A stretch of DNA of 64,000 nt from Glebionis coronaria (taxonomy: Eukaryota > Streptophyta > Magnoliopsida > Asterales > Asteraceae). Made by a program: the position numbers and the translations under genes. The notes below the pieces were generated by a model. That model had not been told where the DNA came from, did no database searches, and was given only the letters and a program-made list of their open reading frames with translations. The DNA lies in the NCBI GenBank assembly GCA_025667525.1, contig CM046879.1, positions 359,352,752-359,416,751 of the forward strand. The letters run 5' to 3'. Below, in pieces: positions 54,681 to 64,000 of this stretch. Positions within the stretch are counted from its first letter, which is position 1, and each line of letters starts with the position of its first letter.

Positions 54681-56259
54681 TACCCCTCTTGTTTAAGCAT
54701 GTTTGTTTGCCTGTTTTCTGTCTCAACAGGAACCCAAGAAGATTTTTGATGCTCTCAAAGAACCAAGTTGGGTGGAAGCAATGCAGGATGAGCTTCACCA
54801 ATTTGCTATCCAGGATGTTTGGGAGTTGGTTGATTGTCCCAGACATGTCAGACCTATTGGGACAAGATGGGTTCTTAGGAACAAAAAGGACGAAAGAGGT
54901 ATTGTGGTCAGAAACAAGGCACGTTTAGTGGCACAAGAATATACACAAGAAGAAGGGATAGACTATGAGGAGGTCTTTGCAACTGTTGCAAGGATTGAGA
55001 CTATAAGGAATTTTCTAGCCTACGCTTCCTGCATGGGATTTATAGTCTATCAAATGGATGTGAAGAGTGCTTTTCTTTATGGCACAATTGGATAAGAGGT
55101 TTATGTAATGCAGCCTCCTGGTTTTGAAGATTCTGAACATCCAAACAAGGTGTATAGAGTAAAGAAAGCTATGAATGAACTTCATCAAGCCCCAAGAGCA
55201 TGGTATGGCACATTGTCCACCTATCTGGTGGAAAATGGATTCAAAAGGGGCACCATAGACCAGACCATATTTACAAAGAAGAATGGTAAGGATTTCTTAC
55301 TTTTTTAGGTTTATGTGGATGATATCATCTTTGGCTCTTCAAGTCTAAAGATGAGTGAAGACTTTTCCAAGCTTATGACAGAAAAGTTCAAGATGAGTGC
55401 AATGGGAGAGATGAACTTCTTTCTAGGGTTACAAGTTCAGCAAAAAGAAGATGGTATCTTCATCTCTCAAGATAAATATGTAGCAGAAATCTTGAAGAAG
55501 TTTAGATTTTCTCCACATGAGAAACGGGCTAGCACACCCATGGATAGGGAACACCCTTTGGGAAAAGTTGGAGATGGAAAAGAAGTAGATGTCAGGCACT
55601 ATAGATCAATGATTGGTTCATTCATGTATCTCACAGCTTCAAGACCTGACATTATGTTTGATGTGTGTGCATGTGCACGCCATCAAGTGACTCCTAAAGA
55701 GTGTCATCTTCATGCTGTCAAGAGGATCTTTAGATACCTTAGGTGTTATCCAGACCTGGGATTATGGTATCCAAAACATTCCCCATTGGATCTTATTGCA
55801 TATTCAGACAGTGATTATGGTGGTGACAAATTTGATAGAAAATCCACAACTGGTGGATGCCAGTTTCTTGGGAGTAGATTGATATCTTGGCAATGCAAGA
55901 AACAAACAGTGGTGGCCAATTCTACAACTGAAGCAGAGTATGTTGCTGCAGCTGCTTGTTGTGGACAAGTCTTATGGATTCAGAACCAGCTGTTGGATTA
56001 TGGGTATAATTTCATGCATACCAAGCTTTTTGTAGACAATAACAGTACTTTATGCATTATTAAAAATCATGTGCATCACTCTAAAACAAAACACATAGAA
56101 ATTAGACATCATTTTATAAGAGATTGTTTTGAAAAAGGTTTAATACAACCAGATAGGGTTGACACAGAAGAAAATGTGTATGATTTATTAACTAAACCTT
56201 TTGATATTGGAAGATTTCAATACTTGGTAACAAGTATTGGAATGATCAGTCTCACTTAA
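54681..56259 (+). pseudogene. Copia reverse transcriptase-RNase H (element H), three stops
   Basis: In the frame of 54703 the RT begins with EPKKIFDALKEPSWVEAM, then RWVLRNKKDERG and YQMDVKSAFLYGTI. TAA lies at 55093, followed by QPPGFED, then TAG at 55306 just before VYVDDIIFG, the catalytic YVDD motif (about 55315-55335). RNase H has SDSDYGG, STTEAEY and DNNSTLCI. An upstream TAA at about 54691 sits in a segment typical of the RT head. The C-terminus ends with TKPFDIGRFQYL and TAA at 56257. Catalytic residues are intact and changes are few, so H was active fairly recently. Confidence 0.92.
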
Positions 56260-57321
56260 TATGTGTTTTGGGATCTTATTGAAGTATGTACAGGATATGC
56301 ATTTGTTATTGGTCTTTATACATAATTAGATTTTCCACTTTATTTGTCTAACGCTGACAAAGGTTATTTTAACGCTGACAAGTGTTAACGTGACGTTGTC
56401 AGCAACATGTTAGTTTTGTGGTTTTTGATCTAAATATGCAGGCGTTGTTAGCATTGTACCATTGGATATAGAGTTGTTTATGTATTCTTGGAGCACTATT
56501 GGAGCATGTTTCAATTTATGGATGATGGTTGGAATATTTATATTCCTATCTTGACATAAATTTTTATTACATGCATATTATTTGGCAACTTATGTATCAT
56601 AGTTTAAGGGGAGGTTTAGGAACCTTTTAGGAATTTTTGGGTATTCTTATAATACTCTTATCACAATTCCAGATTGTGTCCACTGGTGTGTATGAATTAG
56701 TTTACTAACTCATGAGGCACTGTAGCATGCAAAGTTGATATACTATGCACGGTGCCAAGACGTTTTTGGACTAGAATTGGGAGTGGTCTGTTGGGAGACT
56801 TGGGTATGATTTATTTTGGGCTTACCAGGGAAGTTACAAAGGATTTTATGAGATAACTTCATTGTTAAGAACTTTGGTTAGCAAGGGACACTAGAGGACT
56901 GTTGTTTCTATCTTGCATAAGCAAGTGTGCATGATTGGACAGTGCTTGCCACCCTATAGTAATTTTCAGTTTATAGGTTATCTTCACTAGGATAAATCAC
57001 TTTGTTAAAGTCCTTTTTCATTTTTATTATTTTATTTTTGGACGTTGACAAATATATTTCCAAACGTTGTTAGGACCAATTTAGACGTTGACATGGCTTT
57101 TTCCAACTTTGACAAGAATATAGCCGTTGGGCGTTGATGGGTTATTTTTTTACCGTTGACACTCATTGGGTCCTACCCAGTTGTTATTTTTGACGAAAAT
57201 TGAGGCCGTAATATTGGGAGTTGATAACTTTTAATTAATGAACAAGATAAGCTATTTTCTTTTCAATATTTTCATCATTATATTTTGAAAATACTTGCCT
57301 CATTTTTGACCAATCACATGT
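56260..57321 (+). other. Element H 3' non-coding region with dispersed CGYTGAC motifs
   Basis: 1.06 kb after the pol stop, cut by element B. It holds about nine CGYTG motifs (56352, 56373, 56394, 57043, 57065, 57086, 57132, 57154 and others). A TTTAAGGGGAGG purine tract at about 56602-56613 could be a polypurine tract, but no LTR start follows it. Confidence 0.65.
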
Positions 57322-60207
57322 TGTAACACCCCCACAAAATGCCATGCGCAGCGGAACTACAACATTTGGGTGCTACATAGTTATCATCGCACACAAGATA
57401 TATCAAACGACTCAAAAGACGTAAAAGTCTTGACATTATTTAAACATAGTTAAAATGTACATGTCTACTGTTTTCCAAACCCCAAAAGAATACAATACAG
57501 AGTTTGCGTTTAGGTCCCAACTGAATCTCAACCCAAAAATACATTTTCATTCACATGACATAGTATAAAATTTTTAAGTGCAAAAAGGGAGGAAAACAAA
57601 GTAGACCGCCAAGCCACCACAACTTCCATCCTCGCATGCTCCGCTGCTATCAATCTTGGTTACCTGAAACACATGCTTAAAATCGTCAACACAAAGGTTG
57701 AGCGAATCTATAGGTTTATCAAATCATAAGTTGAACATAAGTATTAAAAACCAATCATGATCATTCAATAGCATTGTCGTACTCACAATCTATTATTCAA
57801 GGATATGACAATTGTGTTTAAGCTCATGACACTAATCCGTTAACTCAATCACCCGCGTAATAATTACCGGCGTGATTCAGATGAAACCAGTGCCCCTTCT
57901 AAAGGCATCAGTTGCAATTATACCTTATCTCTCATACAAGATAATCTACCGCAGAACTTACTCAACGTACAGCTTCTCGGCTAGCATTGGGTCGTTAGCC
58001 CCGTAGTACTACAAATTGTATAAGCGGCTATTTCCCCCTACTCGAGGGCAGGACAATAGTTAATAGTTTATGAATTTAGGGACTTTTGCAACTAGGTACT
58101 CAACACAATTTCGAGGCAACATTCGGGTCCAACAATCAATCAAGACTTATGTTCATTTTCATTTAAATTAGCATGTATCCCCCTCGCGGGTTAAAAACAT
58201 TTGAACAAAGTAATGAGCGAGGCTATAGACTCACCTTGCGTAGTAGTAGTGGTTCTAGCGAAGACGTAACGAGAAATGTCAACTACGACGTGGATGCCCG
58301 GGAAAATCAAACACAACACCTAACGAATAAACACGTAATGAATCAACACATTCAAGTACCTTCAAGTACTGTATGTACACAATTAAGAACACTCAAGGTT
58401 CATATAAACTCACGCCAAAAATCCATACAAGCGATATTTACTAGACACGAACCATTTTATACTTTATTAGAATTATTGCGCATTTTACAACTCTGCCGGT
58501 ACATACCGAATGTACGGGCTGTTTTACCCCACTTAGACCACTCCTAAAAATCTGAGAAAATTTGTAAAAATCACTTATAATCTGTAGAAACCCCTCACCG
58601 AATTTCATAAAAAGTTTTCACTCCTAAGACCTTCTGCCCGACACATCTTTGAAGTACAAAATTCGGACAGTTTTGCACACTCGACTCGTAAGATCGTTTT
58701 GACCATCTTAACCAATGCCATTTGAAAATCCGACTCTTGATTATGAAAATAGACTCGAAACGCTAAGTTTAGGGCCTGAGAACAACTTCCAAACATTTTT
58801 AGAACTCTAGTTACAATCCTAGACATTCGACCTATATTTTGACAAAAACCCGTAACTTTTGATTTTCATCACCCGGTACGCCTCAAACTTTAAAATATCA
58901 TAACTTTTGACTCGTTTTGAGTTAGAAGCTCTACCTTATACCGAATCGAAGCTAAAAAGAAGCTCTACAATAATATCCTATCTTCTCAACCTGGACTTAG
59001 ACTTAAATCCACGAAAATAACCCTTAAACAATCTGATCTAAATTGACTCTTTCAAAATCATATTAAAACATCATTTTGACCAATTTCATCAACTCCTATA
59101 CTCCTAACATCACCTACTAACCATCCTAATCAAACCAAAACACCCTAAATCACTTGTATGTTCATCCTTATTCAAAACCCACATCAAAAACTAAACATGC
59201 AATATAATTAAATATATATAAAATATTAATAACAAAGAAATGGAACCATACCCACAAGAAACAAGATCAATACACCAAGAACACCAAAACCCCCATGTGT
59301 GCCGTGGGGTTTGGGGCTGAAATCACCATGGGAAAACATCTCCCATGCTCCAATATTTTAGTAGGGTGTTCCTAAACACATTTAAACATAACCCCACGAG
59401 ATTAATTAGATCAAATCATAGTTTTTATCAAGATTAATCAAAAATTAGATCTAAAAAAAATGTTGTTGCATGTGAAATTTTATTGGTGGGATTTACTTAA
59501 CTTGATGTTATAAACATGGGACTTTGATTGGATTTGTCAAAAACCAAGTTTTGATGGTGGTTTAAGGTGGTGGTGGTGTTGCCGTGAGATAGAGAGAAGA
59601 AGGAGGGAGGGAGTGAAATTTTTGGAGTGAATTTTTGTGAAGTGTGTGTTTGGTTGGTTATTTTGTAAAGTTAGGAGGGACCAAAGTGCAATTTTGGCTT
59701 TCTTTTGGCCTTAAATGGCAAACAAGTATATAAAGAGCGGGATTATGACTAGTAGTCGATTTTAAAATTTTACGGGAGTCGGGTTTCGCCCCGAACACTT
59801 GAAAATACTTTTAAATGGTTCAAACGCACACAAAACGAATATACACATGGTTCCGACTCGACTTAACACGTAATAAAAATAAAATCTCGAAAAATTCAAA
59901 TATCGATCAATCGATAATAAAATGTAAGTTTTGGGCATCCGTCGGTATCGTAGTCGTTATCGGTTCTCCTTAAATCGTCAATCGTTAAATTACGACCGTA
60001 AACGTCGGTTTCAACTTAAACCGTCAAATAAATCCACGATAAAAATTCTTAAAAATTTCAAAAATATACGTAAAATAGGATTAAATAAATGACGTTGGGC
60101 TCGGGATATCACATCCACAAGTGAGCCTCAACTTACGAGAGATGCTCATACTGAACAGCTCTTGAGACAATAACTTAGGATCATACGGCACTTTCACGGG
60201 TGTTACA
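57322..60207 (-). repeat. Element B 3' LTR, 2886 bp
   Basis: Plus-strand ends TGTAACACCCCC...GGGTGTTACA are perfect mirror termini. The first roughly 1.2 kb and the last roughly 500 bp match element A's LTR well. The middle (about 58550-59700) is more diverged. Short ORFs in it are not coding. Confidence 0.88.
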
Positions 60208-60222
60208 TCCTTCCCTCCTTAA
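60208..60222 (-). promoter_or_regulatory. Element B polypurine tract
   Basis: On the minus strand AAGGAGGGAAGGA abuts TGTAACACCCG of the 3' LTR, as in element A. Confidence 0.75.
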
Positions 60223-60760
60223 GGGAGCGACGTCACGGCGCTCTCTGGTTCTTATACTCGCATTTCGTACTACTGGGAAGATAAGGGTACTCCTTCCTAA
60301 AGAGGTCTTTACGTTCCGATATGGACTTCGGTTCACGTCTCGGGTTCCATCACACCTTCACGATGAGTATTATGCCTTGCTTCAATCTCTTACCATCTTG
60401 ATCCATGATCTCCATTTCAATTTCCCTAAATTCTTCCCACGGGTATCAACACATCTCTTTCCACAGCTTCTCGCGGTTAGCATATAATTCTTAATCTACA
60501 CCATCTCTTCCGTAGCCTCTCGAATCATTTCAAGTCCATCCAACTGGCTTTTTCCTACTTCATTCTATCCAACTGGGGATCCACATTTTCATCGACATAA
60601 TTCCTCAAAGGCTGCAGCTTCAATGCTACCATGGTAAATGTCGTTGTACAAAGGTACTACCAACGGCAATGGTCGATCTCAACAACTACCAAAATCAATC
60701 ACACACGCTCGGTGCACGTCTTCCAACGTTCGAATCGTCCTTTCACTTGGTTCATCATCT
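60223..60760 (-). pseudogene. Chromovirus integrase C-terminal remnant (element B)
   Basis: On the minus strand the frame from about 60420 down to 60230 reads EIMDQDGKRLKQG, then the 'IVKV*WNPRREPKS' segment with TGA where relatives have Arg (CGA to TGA), then ERKDLFRKEYP. This is the usual end of Tekay/Del integrases. The upstream segment with 'IRTLEDVHR'-like sequence lies at about 60690-60748 in another frame. It is better preserved than in element A and is what identifies both copies as chromoviruses. Confidence 0.82.
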
Positions 60761-63700
60761 CATAAAAACAACCATCACAAAGAAAATCACACGGGTCGCA
60801 CATCACCTCATAGAAAAACGTTCAAAATATAAAAGACGAAGTAATCAATACTAGTCGTACAAAATCACCTTATCGCAATATTACGTACATACAACCCTAG
60901 CTCGTCAAAAACGAATTCATCGATACGAAATCATCCGACGCATACATAACTCTCTCGAAAACGTCACAATCCAAACAAACACAAAAGCCATTATGAAACA
61001 CATACAATCACCTTACGACATGTTTGCAACATAGCCAAACCATGCCAAGTCAATCCGCTCAATCAAGTTAACCCACGCTTGCTAATCAGCCAAGCCATGA
61101 TAAACTAAGAAATGTTGACACATTTCTCGGATGAGTCTAGTCAAAAGAAAATTGCAATATTACAAAGATTCACGAGCTTGCTAGCTATGGATGCATATCC
61201 AAAAAGAAATAAAATACATACATATGTCATCGCAGGGTGCTCACACACGGATCCATACCCAAAAGATATTACAAGAACACCATCTCACTTCCGTCCCAAA
61301 CGTGGTCAAAATCTCAATAAACATCGCCGTTCACAGTTAAATATAAAAAGAAATATATTACATGGCACATGTTCTCCATGATCGGACTTCATTGGACAAT
61401 GTCGTCTCAAGTTCCCACAACTTACGACCACTCGACTAGATCACATACAACATAAACACATAAAAGACAAAGGTTCACCATAAAAACATCAACTATGGCT
61501 ATCTATCGTTTAACCATCGATAATCAAGGATGGTTGAGTCAAGCAAAGAGGATTCCTCACTTAAATAAACGAAAACGACAATGGAATTGTCTTCCAATTA
61601 CTGATGCACAGTTGGTAAACTTCAACAGTTCACCGCGTGTCGTTGTCATATCAAAAGAACAAGAAAAGAATAATAAATAAAGTACGATACATTCGACGTA
61701 GGAGAAGTCTTCGTCCTTTCCCTTAGAGTTATTCAAACTCGGTTTTCCTCTACTTCGGAAGTCTTCTATTTTTGTTAAAAACTCTTCTCAGTGTCGATTC
61801 GCGCCCCTTTGGTATTTCATCAACACCCTCGTGATTCCGATAATCTTCACACATTACACACAACTCATAAAAACATTTTCCAAAAACTACTCGGTCACAG
61901 TGACTTACCAAGTCAACACCAAACGAAAGAAAAGATTTCAAAGAACACAAGAAAATTCAAAAATTGTCTTTAAGAATCAAAGAAATTACGACCACTTGCA
62001 AAAATGATCCACCATTTTAGAAAGAAACGTTCTCATCCAAACGTTTATCAAAACACTACAAGTTTCAAGATGACCAATTTGTTTGACACGATAGTGCCCT
62101 TCCTAAACTATGCATAATTAGCTAGATCATGCATACTTGAGGATCAAGCAACAACAACCAACAAAAAAGGACTCTTCCCGAATTATGCATAGTTAGCTAA
62201 GCTGTGCATAATTGAGGATCGAGTGACAACACAAACATTATTATTACATACCAAACACGACTATGGAAGTTTTCGACCTAGCCTTCAAAATAATTAAATC
62301 ATTTGAAATGAAATTTGAAATGGGAAAATATTGCTACCATCGTTTTAAGAAACACATCAAACATTTTTCGTCCACTTTGGAAACATACTTTTGCTTTGCC
62401 TTTTTATGGGAAAATAAATAAATAAATAAATAAATAAGTCGGCACCATTTACATTTGATTCAACGAACCATTTCACACACCCATACATATTTTCAAAATA
62501 GACTATTCACAAAATAACGGTAAGGTGGTTCATGATTAAAGATCATTGCAAGCACAACAAGTAATAAAATTAAGATCAATGAGATCGAACGAGGTAAACG
62601 AGCAATATAATTGTCAACGGAAATTAACTACATTAGAAATGAAAATACTTCAAATGTATGACAAAAGTCTCAGGATAATAACAGCGATCTACGAATACAT
62701 GGAGTAAAAGTTGAATATCAACACAAGCGTCAAAAATAAAACAACGATCACACTTCCCATCGTCTCGAGTTGCACACCCATTCCACCAAGGGTATACGGG
62801 GAGAGAAGAATAATCACTTGGTTAAATAGAAACAATTTCACCAGGAATATCGAGTTCTTTCACATCTTACAATTCGGTAAAGCGGCTACGCCTCCTCGCT
62901 TTTGTTAAATATAAATAAACAACCACTCTAATGAAGATTTATAGCATCATACAAGTAAATACAGAATTTTTAGGTTCTATTAACCGAAAGAAGAAAGTTA
63001 CGGCGTCCATGATCATGACAAAATACACCGGGTGACATACCCTCATCATCAAGTACTAGCGAAGTAGCGACACAAAAATAAATATAATAATATTGGTTTC
63101 ATACCATAGACAATATTAAAATGAACAATCACATGACGACTCATGTTTAGATACAGACTCACAAAATCAAAGAAGGGATGTCGGACGATCGAACCATCGT
63201 GACTCAAAACATTATATATACATCTTTATTAAATAATATACAAGTAGGCGTGTGTTGTGTAATCCAGTTGCGTATAATAATTAGTGTTACCTTGTACATT
63301 GTGAAACCGAACATTTACACATTTTTAATTTGTTACACCATTAAAGAATTTATACCTTTCATTTTCCAATCTTTACAACGCTTTCATTTCTGGAAAAATT
63401 TCAATCTCTCCGAAATTATTAACATTAGTAGATGCGGTGACTCGGTTATCATAATTGACAAATCATTAGGTTTGAAAATCTCCATACTTGTGTCAAAACC
63501 TCATTAATGTTCATATCTTAAGTACCAAAAACATACGTAGTAAGAATTTTCCAAGTTTTACGTTTTTATTATTACGACTTATATTATCACAAATATACAC
63601 GTATCCAACATGACTCAAACTAGTCCAATTAACTCTTAAAATCAACCTTTGACTTTTATTACACACATGTTTTCCCCAAAACCGTTTTGTTAAATCATAT

Positions 63701-64000
63701 TCGCGTAATTCGACTCAAATGATAAAGAGGTTTCACGTGGTATTATCTCGGATACTTACTGATTTTAGTCGAGACTTAAATCTCAATAATAATATATAAT
63801 AAACAATCAAAATGCTTATCTCAATAATTTTAAAATATATAAAATTCAACTTTTAATCCTTAGCCCATTATCAAATGATTTTAAAATTAACACATCTCGT
63901 CGCGGAATAAAACAAAAGATTTTTCAAACGATTTTAAACAAGCATCATCAAATTACACATATTGATTCTCTATAACGACAATTAAACAAACAAATGATTT
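60761..64000 (-). other. Element B interior, decayed pol without readable ORFs
   Basis: Aligns with about 4790-8560 of element A except for the TA array. Alignment weakens after about 63920. No domain recognised. The plus-strand ORFs at 61112-61381 and 63178-63507 run antisense to the element and look like chance. Confidence 0.6.

Larger units (their letters stand above)
49334..57321 (+). mobile_element. Element H: Ty1/Copia element, nearly full length, decayed
   Basis: 5' LTR, primer site, gag, protease, integrase, RT and RNase H lie in Copia order on the plus strand. Its 3' non-coding region is cut by element B at 57322, so the 3' LTR is off-window. H inserted into the gag of G after GTTGA (49329-49333). 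At least a dozen premature stops and two frame changes make it inactive, yet all domains are readable. Confidence 0.9.
57322..64000 (-). mobile_element. Element B: second copy of the A-family chromovirus (partial)
   Basis: 3' LTR at 57322-60207 and about 3.8 kb of interior, colinear with element A's 3' half and also on the minus strand. The 5' LTR lies right of the window. It lacks the TA array and the LINE of element A. The flank before the LTR is CATGT (57317-57321). Confidence 0.88.

Overview
The window looks like intergenic heterochromatin of a flowering plant. It is AT-rich, contains no host gene that I can support, and is filled almost end to end by nested retrotransposons. From memory of protein families (no search was run), the Gag and zinc-finger proteins most resemble ones common in daisy-family genomes (Asteraceae, especially the Tanacetum/Chrysanthemum/Artemisia group). 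The source is therefore probably an Asteraceae nuclear chromosome; this is a moderate-confidence inference.

Layout, left to right. Element A (1-13122, minus) is a decayed Ty3/Gypsy chromovirus with 2.9-kb LTRs. Its left LTR carries a LINE that has ORF1 but no ORF2 (250-2909), and its interior carries a 643-bp (TA)n block. A lies inside the 5' LTR of element C (13123-46308, plus), another decayed chromovirus with recognisable RT, RNase H and integrase remains. The 3' LTR of C was split by element D (21646-45106, minus), an Athila-like element that encodes Gag and protease but no RT or integrase. Its LTRs end TAAT...ATTA and contain a tRNA-derived SINE-like unit. D was in turn split by element E (26170-37778, plus), a young Athila-like element with a 5-bp TSD. 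E's only ORF is an intact 567-codon zinc-finger/acidic protein.

To the right of C lies a roughly 410-bp scrap of an older Athila-like gag, F (46309-46721, minus). Then come the 5' part of a Ty1/Copia element G (about 46736-49333, plus), a nearly full Copia element H (49334-57321, plus), and element B (57322-64000, minus), a second copy of the A family. H sits in the gag of G, and B sits in the 3' region of H. F is the only sequence flanked on both sides by later insertions, so the whole 64 kb appears to have grown from insertions at one F locus.

Working relationships. The C and A/B polymerase genes are dead. H has all Copia domains but at least a dozen stops and two frameshifts; most of the stops are explicable as C-to-T or G-to-A changes. 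D and E are the most interesting pair. They have different LTRs and different main ORFs, but share a tRNA-Asp-type primer site, a conserved leader of about 220 nt, an internal hairpin plus polypurine motif, and a short FDPGI tail in their proteins. This suggests a family of non-autonomous elements moved by shared machinery encoded elsewhere.
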